Assembly (NCBI GenBank): GCA_963682175.1
Contig: OY821777.1
Coordinates: 513,501 to 577,500 of the forward strand
Source: Triglochin maritima
Taxonomy: Eukaryota > Streptophyta > Magnoliopsida > Alismatales > Juncaginaceae
Direction of reading: 5' to 3'
DNA: 64,000 nt
Below, piece after piece: positions 50,492 through 60,477 of the stretch. The position numbers and the translations under genes are program-made. The notes beneath the pieces are model-generated. The model saw only the letters and a program-made list of their open reading frames with translations, searched no databases and was not told the DNA's origin. The first letter of the stretch is position 1, and each line of letters opens with the position of its first letter.

Positions 50492-51810
50492 TTAGTTTTC
50501 TGTCCACTTGTATCTACAGTCAACACTGGAACAAGTGAAAAAAAGAGTGGCAGGCTCATCCGCCGACCGAGTTTGCATCTCTAAGTAGTGAGGCCCGGGA
50601 AATCCACATGCTTTGCAGTTACCTGCAATGCAGATATAAGATAACAATTAATTGACATAAGCATTTAATGTAGATAGAAAATTCCGATGCTACATTTTTA
50701 TAAAAAATATAGTAGGGAAGCATTTTCTTTGACTAGCATTTCAAATATCTATGCGTAATGACACCATGCTGACAACACATTCAGATATAAAAAGTGATGG
50801 ACGTATTACTCATCAAAAGTTACAAAGGAGATTGTAGAAACACAATTATGGTGATGGTATTCTAAAAGATTAAAACTGAACCACAACAAAAGCAACAAGG
50901 TAAGGCAAAAGACGAGAAATTTTAGACAAAGATTCCCAATTCAAGGATCACAGACTAACAATAACATCATGACCCCGTTGTATACATAGATCCAGTTTCT
51001 CCATTATAATCTTTTGTCTACTGAAAATCTTGAAAAAAGAGGCGAAAAAGATGTCCTTAATGTGTTCCTAATTGACTCGTCGTAATTCAATAAAAGTAAT
51101 ATGAATGATAAAAGAATTAGGGTGAAGGTTTACACATTAACCGGGCATTGATTACACTTCAATATCCTCGGCTTGAACTTAATCATAATGCATCAAAAGG
51201 GATGCAATAGATGTGCAACAACAAATCTACGACAACATCAAAACATGTCATTTTTATGTCGATTTAGGTGCAATTGGTTTGCAAGAACTCAACTTGGAAG
51301 TGAACGAACTGGATTTACTAGAACAGTTTTCTGGTGATGGTTTGCAGAAAAACTTAAATAATTCTGATAATTGAGTGCTCTGTGAGTTCAAAATCCTTAT
51401 AGAATCGCATTGTGAATGACTTCCGTAACTTTCACGGTGAATTCTAAGAAAGTTATGAAATTAAGTTCTGAAATTTTCACCTATTCCTGCAAGAAAAAAA
51501 AGAAAAAAAGAAAAAAAGAGAATTTTTTTTTACTGGAATTGTCCCTGGGTTGGGTTTTAAGAGCGTCCTCGTCGGAGATGATCTCGTCAGCCTTCTTCGG
51601 AGGCGGAAGGTACTCCCTCTTAACGATCTGTCACAACAAAATGAAACAACAAGTTGGGATTGGGATTGGGATTGGGATTGTAAGCAACGAACCAACCTTG
51701 CGATCGATGGAGTAGATGTAGGGGCAGGTTGGGCAGAAGAGCCTCGACTTCCGTCCTGATCCCACAGCTTGGTACTGGAGTAGCATCCCGCACGTTGGGC
51801 AGAACTCCAT
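50492..51810 (-). CDS. NRPC11: DNA-directed RNA polymerase III subunit RPC10 (NRPC11, yeast C11 homologue)
   Basis: Three exons on the minus strand: 51810-51697, 51627-51534, 50622-50492, joining in phase to 112 residues, the normal size. The N-terminal zinc ribbon has MEFCPTCGMLLQYQ and RLFCPTCPYIYSIDRK (CxxC pairs). The C-terminal TFIIS-like ribbon has CKACG, EMQTRSADEPATLFFTCS and CRYKWTEN; the QTRSADE loop with its acidic pair is the RNA-cleavage hairpin. Family knowledge: this subunit gives Pol III its transcript cleavage activity and aids termination and reinitiation. The linker (REYLPPPKKADEIISDEDAL) is less conserved. Intron 1 is 69 bases and contains a GGGATT-type hexamer run. MULE-3 begins 62 bases upstream of the ATG. 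Confidence 0.92.
51653..51680 (+). repeat. (TTGGGA)n microsatellite in NRPC11 intron 1
   Basis: Four to five GGGATT units at the intron's 3' half on the minus strand reading AATCCC. Confidence 0.85.
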
Positions 51811-51871
51811 CAACCTCCTCTTTTTTGATTTGATTTGGGTTTTAGGGTTTTCGATCTTTCCTTTTCCAAAA

Positions 51872-51918
51872 GAGTCCTTATACACGGACGCGGACGTCCG
51901 TGACGCGCCCTACGTGGC
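51872..51918 (+). repeat. MULE-3 left terminal inverted repeat
   Basis: GC-rich end with GGACGCGGACGTCCG, then GACGCGCCCTACGTGGC. It matches the reverse complement of the right end through the core with several mismatches and one indel. Confidence 0.8.
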
Positions 51919-53035
51919 TTCAAAAAGTGGAGGAGTCAGCGTCTACTCGGATTGCCATGTCACGCTTTCCTTCCGAACGCGCCTTAAATTGTTTTAAATT
52001 TTTTTGACGGTTTTCGAAGAAGGACGGTTCGTTTCCAGATTAGACAGCGGCAGACACCCTACGAACGACGGTTCGGATACCGAGGAAGATAACATATCCA
52101 GAACTAAAGGGAGACTCTCGCTTTCTTTCTTTCTTACCTGTGAACGTAGGAATCGCACCTGTGAAGCTTTCCCGACTTTCTTTCCCTGTGAAGCGCACCT
52201 TGTAAACGATAATGGATTCTTCAACTCCGGCCGTCGATATCGAACACGTCCCAGAACCGGTGGGTCTCTAATTTTTTCTTTCCCTGGGTCGTTATGTTTT
52301 TTGATGAACTTCCGTTTATTAAATTATTGGTTTTAGGGAACCACGTACTACTTCCGGGAATCACGATGCTCCTGGAAGGCCATCCGAAAGCAGTTTGACC
52401 GGATGAATAAGGTGGAGAAGGAGGCTTTCCGTAGCACCCCATTCGGTCACTTCCTAAACCTTCCTAACATTACGACGGACAACGAAATAGTCGGTTGGTT
52501 CGTCGAGCACTACGATACGGAGGAGGTGGGGCTGAGAATAGGATCAGGGGTAGTTCCCCTTACACCGGAAGACATCGCCCTAATTTTGGGGTTACGTACG
52601 CATGGGAAGGTCGTGGTGATGGAACCATTGCGCGTCCAGAAGCGAGACGGGGTGAACCTTGACAACACCCAACTTTTAGTTCATCTGATGGCAAACAGTA
52701 CCATGGGCGAGACGGAGGAGTACGTTCGTCTCCTGATTTCTTTCATCTTCAACATTTTTTTGTTCTATGATGGAACGCTGCGACCGAAGGAATGATTCAT
52801 GCACCCTCTGAGGAATATCAAACGCCTAAGCAGCTACGCATGGGCAAGTGCAGTTCACAAAACCCTGGTTGGAGGCCTCGAGAAAGCAAGTTTAGAACTG
52901 CAGGAGAGGAAAAAGGTAGGGAATTTCATAATGAGGCAGGGGAACGTCGAAGGTTGTGTTGCCATACTACACGTAAGTTTTTGTTCCTGCTTCACACTTC
53001 CTCTCTTCCTCTCTTTTTGTTTTTTGTTCTTTTCG

Positions 53036-53800
53036 GAACACGATGTGTGTCTGTTCGGAATACGATGTGTGTCTGTTCGGAATACGTTGTGAGTCTGTTC
53101 GGATTAAGTGGTGGGTCTGTTCGGATTAAATGGTGGGTCTGTTCGGGTTAAGTGGTGGGTCTGTTCGGATTAAGTGGTGGGTCTGTTCGGAATAAGTGGT
53201 GCGTCTGTTCGGATTAAGTTGGGTGTCTGTTCGGATTAAGTGGTGGGTCTGTTCGGATTAAGTGGTGAGTCTGTTCGGAATAAGTGTTGTGTCTGTTCGG
53301 ATTAAGTTGGGTGTCTGTTCGGATTAAGTGGTGCGTTTGTTCGGATTAAGTGGTGCGTCTGTTCGGATTAAGTTGGGTGTTTGTTCGGATTAAGTGGTGC
53401 GTCTGTTCGGATTAAGTGGTGCGTCTGTTCGGGTGAGGTGGTGCGTCTGTTCGGATTAAGTGGTGGGTCTGTTCGGAATACGTTGTGAGTCTGTTCGGAA
53501 TACGTTGTGGGTCTGTTCGGATTAAGTGGTGGGGCTGTTCGGAATATGTGGTGGGGTTGTTCGGATTAAGTGTTGGGTCTGTTCGGAATACATTGTGAGT
53601 CAGTTCGGAATACATTGTGAGTCTGTTCGAAATACATTGTGAGTCTGTTCGCATTAAGGGGTGGGTCTGTTCGGATTAAGTTGTGGGTCTGTTCGGAATA
53701 AGACGTGTGTCTGTTCGGAATAAGAAGTCTGTCTGTTCGGATTAAGTTGGGTGTCTGTTCGGTTTACGTTTAATGTATGTTCGGATTCAGTTGTCTTTCG
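53036..53800 (+). repeat. 22-bp minisatellite array 1 (about 35 copies), in Ulp1-gene intron
   Basis: Consensus TCTGTTCGGATTAAGTGGTG plus two bases, with AATAAG, AATACG and TTGGG variants. It lies wholly inside the intron 52973-53854. The period is not a multiple of three. Confidence 0.95.
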
Positions 53801-54339
53801 AATATGAAGGTACGTTGGTATAGTAGTTCTCATTTTTTTCCTTTCCATTTGAAGGTGTGGCTTTGTGAGAAATTTAAATTGGGGGAGCCCAGAACTGGAG
53901 TTTTCCCACGGATGAAAAGATGGACGGAGCTGTTTGGGAAACGATTAACCCTGAGGAAATGGGAGGAACGTGGAATTACCTTACATCGGATTTACGACGG
54001 CACGTTCGACCTGATGGGGGCTCCATCAATGAGTGAAAGGGAGCTGCAACTTATTGGTCATGTTGGAACTCCTGTTCGAAAGAGCTCAACTTCAACCGTC
54101 AGTTTGCCAAGGCTTCAACTGGCAGACTGTAGCATTCCATGCGACCCGCTGCTCCAAGAATTGGAGCTGAGTGAGGTGAAGACAAAATGGCTGAGGGCCG
54201 AAGCTGCCCTTAAGAAGGCCACAGAACAGGTACACGACCTCAGGGAAGAACTGAGGATTTCCCAGGAAGAGTGTGGGAGGCTCAGGAAAGATATTATATA
54301 TCTTCGAGGGACAGGGACAACTGGAAAACCTGGTGGGGA

Positions 54340-54860
54340 GAACGAGCGAGAGCAAGAGGAGGAGAATAGGAAGAAGAGGGAGGCGGAGGAAGAAGAGAAT
54401 AGGAAGAGGAAGGAGGATGAAGAAGAAGAAGAAAAGAGGAGGGAGGAGGAGGAAGAAGAAAAGAGGAGGGAGGAGGAAGAAGAAGAGGAAGGAGGAGGAG
54501 GAACGAGAAAAGAAGAAGAGGAAGGAGGAGGAGGAACGAGAAAAGAGGAAGAGGGAGGAGGAGGAATGTGAGAGAAAAAGGGAGGAAAGGACAAAGGAAG
54601 AAGAGGAGAAGAAGAGGAAGGAGGAGGAGGAACGAGAAAAGAGGAAGAGGGAGGAGGAGGAATGTGAGAGAAAAAGGGAGGAGGAAAGGAAGAAGAGGAG
54701 AAGAAAGAAGAGAGGAAGAGAATAGAGAGGGAGGAAGAGAAGAGGAGGGAGGAGGAGAGGAAGATGAGAGAAAAGAGGAAAATAGTGGAGAAGGAGGAAG
54801 AGAAGAAGAGGGAAGAGAAGAAGAAGAAGGAGAAGGAAGAAGAAAGCAAGGCCCAGATAG
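54340..54860 (+). repeat. GA-rich coding low-complexity tract
   Basis: Purine-only sequence coding Glu/Lys/Arg. A ~60-base block containing GGAGGAGGAATGTGAGAGAA is present twice about 100 bases apart (near 54531 and 54629), bringing two in-frame TGAs. Confidence 0.85.
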
Positions 54861-55869
54861 CAAACTGGGTCGCGAAAAGAAAACGCTCGACGGCCACCGT
54901 TGAGCAGCAGCTGAAGGAAGGCGAACATCTGGCCAAGAAGAATAAGAAGGAAGAAGAGCAAAAAAGAAAAGATAGAGCGGCTCAAAGGAGCCTGAAGAAA
55001 AAAAGGCCGGATGTTGACATGCCTGCATTGGGCACGTTGTCAGTTGATGAGGTCAAAATGCTACTGAACCTGACCGAACCCAACAAGGACAATAGGGAGG
55101 TCATCTGGAGAGGCGATATGTGCAGTTTAAAACGCTCCGACCTGAAGGAGCTTATAACGCCTAGGATGGATATTAGTGATGAAACTATCGACGCTATGCT
55201 ATCGGTGCTCGAAGAAAGACGCCACCCAGAAAAAGTTATATGCATATCCACATTCGAGTCGGGGCGAATTCTTGGAGGGCAAGGCAGAGAAGTTGATGAT
55301 TTTATCCTCCCTAAAATCGTAGGTGCGTCTCCAACACAGACCGTGATCGCACAACCATGCTGGTCTTCAGGTCATTGGACTCTGGTGGTTGTCTATGGCC
55401 CGTCCAAAGAGATTTTGGCATTCAACAGTCTCTCTAGGGAGCTAGGCGAAGGTGATGATCCGGAGCAGACTGTAGGCCTACATGAATGTGCAGCAGCGGA
55501 TGCGGCTGTATACTGGAGGGATCTACTCAAGGTCGACTGGCCCCTGAGAATCCTGAGGAAAGAGAGCCAACAACAACCACCGGGGAGCAACGATTGCGGC
55601 GCCTTCGTTTTATACTGGATAAGGTGCCTAATGTTCAATCTTTGACCCTACGAAGGAGAAGGACCCCAATACCTTCCACTCTATCAGGGGTGAATTGGCG
55701 GTCATGTTACTTAGGGATCGTCGGTCGTGTGTGCAGGTCTAAACAGACAAAGATATTTTTAGTTTTGTTTATTTTTTGGTTTACATGTACAAAATGTTTA
55801 CATATTCAGTTCACAAACTATTTACATGTAAAAATACAAACATTACCAATGTCATTCTTAAGCTAACTT

Positions 55870-56740
55870 TATTCCGAACAGACAGTCTTCTTATTCCGAA
55901 CAGACCCACCACTTATTCCGAACAGACCCAACACTTAATCCGAACAGACGCAACACTTAATCCGAACAGACTCACAACTTAATCCGAACAAACGCAACAT
56001 TTAATCCGAACAGACTCACAACTTATTCCGAACACAGTCTTCTTATTCCGAACAGACCCACCACTTATTCCGAACAGACCCAACACTTAATCCGAACAGA
56101 CGCAACACTTAATCCGAACAGACTCACAACTTAATCCGAACAAACGCAACATTTAATCCGAACAGGCTCACAACTTATTCCGAACACAGTCTTCTTAATC
56201 CGAACAGACCCAACACTTAATCCGAACACACTCACAACTTAATCGGAACAGAACCACCACTTATTCCGAACAGACCGAACACTTAATCCGAACAGACTCA
56301 CAACTTAATCTGAACAGAACCACCACTTATTCCGAACAGACCGAACACTTAATCAGAACAGACCCAACACTTAATCCGAACAGACTCACAACTTAATCGG
56401 AACAGAACCACCACTTATTCCGAACAGACCGAACACTTAATCCGAACAGACTCACAACTTAATCGGAACAGAACCACCACTTATTCCGAACAGACCGAAC
56501 ACTTAATCCGAACAGACTCACAACTTAATCCGAACAGAACCACCACTTATTCCGAACAGACCGAACACTTAATCAGAACAGACCCAACACTTAATCCAAA
56601 CAGACTCACAACTTAATCGGAACAGAACCACCACTTATTCCGAACAGACTCACAACTTATTCCGAACAGACACACCACTTAATCCGAACACACACAACTT
56701 ATTCCCAACACACCCACAACATATTCCGAACAGGAAAAAC
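55870..56740 (-). repeat. 22-bp minisatellite array 2 (about 40 copies), between the two MULE-3 genes
   Basis: Same unit as array 1 in the opposite orientation (TTATTCCGAACAGACCCACC on the + strand). It fills the gap between the stop codons of the two convergent genes. Confidence 0.95.
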
Positions 56741-56865
56741 TTATTTCGATCAGACACAAGTAAATCTGAACTGAACTTGTATAACAACCATTTACAGATC
56801 AAAACAGATCAACAATTACAAGTTTCTTGGTTTTACAAGAACGGGAAAAAACAAAAAAATGTAAA

Positions 56866-59800
56866 TTAAGGAGGAAATTCCTCGTAATACAAACTCATGT
56901 CCCAATCGGAGAAATCAGGATCCGTGGGTTTTGGTGCTACTTCGTGAAGCGGCGAAGTAACCTTCATCTTCCACTTTCCCTTCTCTTGTTGGGCGTGTTT
57001 TTTATGGCTCTTTTTAATTATCTTCTCAGCTAAAGACACTCGACGTCTAGTCGGCGGTCTTCCTATACGTCTGACCTTTTCCGGATTAAGGACCGATGTA
57101 CCCGAAGACTCAGGTTCATCAGGTCGAACCAAGTTTTGTGTAGTGTGCATACGTGCCTTAAGCATTTCAATACACTTCACGGCCTCAATATACCTTTTGT
57201 GGGAGATGAAGGCTTCCTGTGCGATCCAAACGGCACGACCCATGATGTCGTCGTGACGACGTAGCGCATCCTTCGCCATTACACCATCGTCTGGGTACGT
57301 CTTATCTCGATAGCTCCTTCGAATATCCTTCCGCCATCGATTAAGGATGTAAGAGTCTGGAAGCAATGCATTAGGATTCAAGCGTGCAAGTACAACAAAA
57401 ACGTGGCAGCATAGAAGCCCAACGTGCTGAAACATTCTGCAATCACATGTAAAATTCATGGATGTGTTTTGTACTAGGAAACGTTTCGACAGTAGCTGCT
57501 CACCAGCCAAAACACGTTCAGATACCTTGTACTGGAATGTTTCATTCGTATTGAACTCCTCCGTTATATCGCAGTATATCATCTTCCCAATTTGTAACTG
57601 CACTTTTTTGAAGACCCCTACGGTATACAACTCGCTCAACTGACTCTCGAATGGATAAATTGAAACCAACTGGGGTTTTTTATGAAGACAATCAAATTCT
57701 GATTGAGCTTCCTTCTCGTACTTGTGGCGGAGCGCAAGTTCGTATTGTTGAACAAACTGCTTAAGGGTGGTCTTCGAAGTAAGATACTTGTCGAAGAAGG
57801 CGTTCATACTCTCGCTCCTCTGAGTAGATGTCATTCCCGCGAAAAAAAAATCACCAACAAATGCAGGGATCCACGACTCTCGGATTGCATAAACGGATTT
57901 GAGCCAGCTGTGGTTCTGCAGGTCAAAATCAAGAAGGAAACCCTGCCAATTACGATCAAATTCTGCTGGGGTTTTAGAATCATATACAATCAATTTCAGA
58001 TCAAATAATATGTGATCCCGATACTGCGTCGGCAACTTCACGGGAGCTTTGTTCATTATGTGCCATATACATAATCTGTGTCTTGAATCTGGGAAGACAT
58101 TCCTTACAGCAGCAGTAATGGCACCACATTGATCTGTTATTATAGCTGGGGGGGGGGGGTATATCTGCATAAGGGACCCAATTCGAAAGGAGTGAGACAT
58201 TATTCCGAACAGTCAGACTTCTTAATCCAAACAGACAGTCTTCTTATTCCGAACAGACACAACACTTAATCCGAACAGTCAGGCCACTTATTCCGAACAG
58301 ACACAACACTTAATCCGAACAGTCAGACTTCTTATTCCGAACAGACAGACTACTTATTCCGAACAGTCAGACTTCTTATTCCGAACAGACAGACTACTTA
58401 TTCCGAACAGTCAGACTTCTTATTCCGAACAGACACAACACTTAATCCGAACAGTCAGACTTCTTATTCCGAACAGACACAACACTTAATCCGAACAGTC
58501 CGACTTCTTATTCCGAACAGACACAACACTTAATCCGAACAGTCCGACTTCTTATTCCGAACAGACACAACACTTAATCCGAACAGAACCACCACTTATT
58601 CCGAACAGACCCACCACTTATTCCGAACAGACCCAACACTTAATCCGAACAGACCCACCACTTATTCCGAACAGACTCACAACTTATTCCGAACAGTCAG
58701 ACCACTTATTCCGAACAGACACAACACTTAATCCGAACAGTCAGACCACTTATTCCGAACAGACACAACACTTAATCCGAACAGTCAGACCACTTATTCC
58801 GAACAGACACAACACTTAATCCGAACAATCCGACTTCTTATTCCGAACAAACACAACACTTAATCCGAACAGAGAGACTTCTTAATACGAACAGACAGAC
58901 TTCTTATTCCGAACATACACTCTTCTTATTCCGAACAGACAGACTTTTTATTACGAATAGACAAACAAAAAAGAGGAAGATATGAAGAGGGAAGAAGGAA
59001 AAAAACTTACCGTTCATGCACGACAACCAGATTTGGAACAACAATATGTAATTTTCAGTAGTCTCATAGGACAGCAAAGCGCAACCGAGCAAAACTGATT
59101 CGAAATAGTGATTGACTCCTACAAATGGGGCGAATGGCATGTCGTATTTGTTGGTAATGTAGGTTGTGTCGAAACATATTGCGTCTCCAAAGTATGAATA
59201 TGCAGCTCTAGAACGACTGTCAGCCCAAAAAACGTTGCGTAGTCTTCCTTCGTCATCCATATCTATTACATAAAAAAACATGGAATCAATCTTCTGCATC
59301 CTAATGAAATAGTCCTGAAGAGCTTGCGCATCACCAGGTCCCATCTTCAAATTTCTGACTTGGTTTACAACATTCCTGCAAACAGGAACCAGTAAGACCA
59401 GGCGCAAAATGTTCAACTTCAATTATGTTAGACGGAAAGAACACAAACCTTAAATCCCTTTCGTTGAAAGTCAATTTGTCATAACCTCCAGCCTCGACCA
59501 CAAGAGATTGCATGGTCTTAGCAGCCGATATCCCAGCTTCATCATTAACCGATATCCGTGCTACGACGGCCTCAGGGACGGTTCGTTTTTGCCTGAGAAA
59601 TCGCATTTGCTCCGGGTCAAGCATGGGATGGTTATGGTTAAGATCCACAAAGTTAACGTTGTAACCCCTTGCTGTGTTTCCGGATACCCTTATCCGAGCA
59701 GTGCATTGTACTCTGCTGGATAACCTAGGCTTCAATTTTCCTTGCCCTTGGTCCGTTGGTGCGGTGCCCTCCTTGGAGCAAGTCAGCGTGACCCGTATAA

Positions 59801-59966
59801 CAACACCACGATCGTAATGAGATTGTCTTGTCTTAACGCCAAAACCACAATAATCGGCATAGGCCACGTAAAATGCTTTGGCTTCTTCGAAAGAGGGGAA
59901 AAACATCCCCTCATGGGGAACGTTTGATGGCTGCTCCACTAGGGAAGGCACGGGAACGATTTCCAT
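56866..59966 (-). CDS. FAR1/FRS-type MULE transposase of MULE-3
   Basis: Exons on the minus strand: 59966-59449, 59375-59011, 58164-56866; about 726 residues. N-terminal FAR1 DNA-binding zinc domain: FPSFEEAKAFYVAYADYCGF to NFVDLNHNHPML. The MULE DDE core has CFDTTYITNKYDMPFAPFVG (first Asp), IITDQCGAITAAVRNVFP (second Asp), HRLCIWHIMNKA, and the region GMTSTQRSESMNAFFDKYL. The SWIM finger is CDCRMFQHVGLLCCHVF. A basic tail (GRPPTRRRV, KKSHKKHAQQ) may direct nuclear entry. Exon 3 starts with a 12-C run (58159-58148 region); the phase fits only if that run is read as 11, so one base is in excess. Intron 2 (58165-59010) holds minisatellite array 3. Family: FHY3/FAR1 transcription factors derive from such transposases; here the TIR context says it is still a transposon gene. 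Confidence 0.88.
58199..58965 (-). repeat. 22-bp minisatellite array 3 (about 34 copies), in transposase intron 2
   Basis: Same family and orientation as array 2, with GTCAGACTTC and ACACAACAC variants in a partly alternating, higher-order pattern of about 44 bp. Confidence 0.95.
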
Positions 59967-60225
59967 TTGAGTACAGAGGAATGACCACAGAAGAGAAGGG
60001 AAGGAAAAGGAAGAGGCATCTTGAGATTGATAACAAGTCTTCTGTGCCGTGTAGGAGCGCCGAGCGCCAAAATGATGAAGGAAGAGAGTGATTTGAGTCG
60101 CATTAATGAGGGATGGAGGGAAGGATGGTGGAAATGATGAAGGTACGAAAATAGAGGAATAAAAAAAACCAAAAACATTTCATATCCCTTCGCGCCAACA
60201 AAGCAGCGTCTGCTGAGTGGACTGG

Positions 60226-60272
60226 CCACATCAGCGCGCGTCCCGGACGCGCGCGTCCACTAAACATTTTCC
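60226..60272 (-). repeat. MULE-3 right terminal inverted repeat
   Basis: Reverse complement has GGACGCGCGCGTCCGGGACG, then GCTGATGTGGC, corresponding to the left end; the 9-bp duplication follows. Confidence 0.8.
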
Positions 60273-60404
60273 TTTCCAAAATCCTCCTCTCATTTGCAAC
60301 TACCCACCCAACCAAAGGTATCCGGAGAGTTGGATGCAACCATCATAATACACATATACAGGTACCATAATGCAATTGACCTCCGTATAAGAGTCCTTCC
60401 TTTC

Positions 60405-60435
60405 CACGTCTCTCTCTCTCTCTTTCTCTCTCTTC
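60405..60435 (+). promoter_or_regulatory. CT-rich leader of the RNA-binding protein gene
   Basis: TCTCTCTCTCTCTTTCTCTC just upstream of the ATG, a common plant 5' UTR element. The promoter proper must lie in the 205 bases between MULE-3 and the ATG, or inside the element. Confidence 0.5.
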
Positions 60436-60477
60436 CGTCCAGAACCACCAAAACCCTCTCCTTCCTTCCTGCTCTCG

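Larger units (their letters stand above)
52212..55645 (+). pseudogene. Ulp1 (C48) protease accessory gene of MULE-3 with PMD-like N-terminal domain
   Basis: Exons: 52212-52259 (MDSSTPAVDIEHVPEP), 52337-52972, and 53855-55645; all junctions in phase. The second exon has FLNLPNITTDNEIVGWFVEH and SGVVPLTPEDIALILGL, like the N-terminal PMD/DUF1985-type domain of plant Ulp1 transposon proteins. A TGA at 52793-52795 sits where Trp is expected (RPKE-stop-FMHPLRNI). The third exon has WTELFGKRLTLRKWEERGIT, a coiled coil, a GA-rich Glu/Lys/Arg tract (54340-54860) with two in-frame TGAs, then the C48 domain: GHWTLVVVYG with the His, FNSLS, and PGSNDCGAFVLYW with the catalytic Cys. Asn replaces the usual catalytic Asp. 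Function is doubtful given the stops. Confidence 0.8.
51872..60272. mobile_element. MULE-3: Mutator-like element with Ulp1 gene and FAR1-type transposase
   Basis: An exact 9-bp duplication TTTCCAAAA flanks it (51863-51871 and 60273-60281). Both ends have GGACGC at the same distance (14 bases) from the duplication, followed by similar GC-rich sequence through TGGC. The 8.4-kb element has two converging genes: a Ulp1-type protease gene (+, 52212-55645) and a FAR1/MULE transposase gene (-, 56866-59966). Three arrays of one 22-bp minisatellite fill non-coding parts. The transposase is almost intact, so insertion or last activity may be recent. Confidence 0.9.

Noticed and set aside
53412..53848. 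Open frames on the minus strand across minisatellite array 1, with repeated NRTD/YSEQ residues
   Set aside because: They follow from a 22-bp repeat lacking stops in some frames; no start context, splice support or domain, and the strand is opposite to the host gene.
54092..55028. Long minus-strand frames rich in Ser, Phe, Leu and Pro
   Set aside because: Mirror images of the purine-rich Glu/Lys/Arg tract of the Ulp1 gene; low-complexity shadows.
55870..58965. Minisatellite arrays as a CRISPR array
   Set aside because: Units are directly adjacent without unique spacers and the context is a plant transposon.
56866..59966. Transposase gene as a domesticated FAR1/FHY3 regulator
   Set aside because: It lies between TIRs and a 9-bp duplication with a Ulp1 accessory gene, so a mobile element is the simpler reading.
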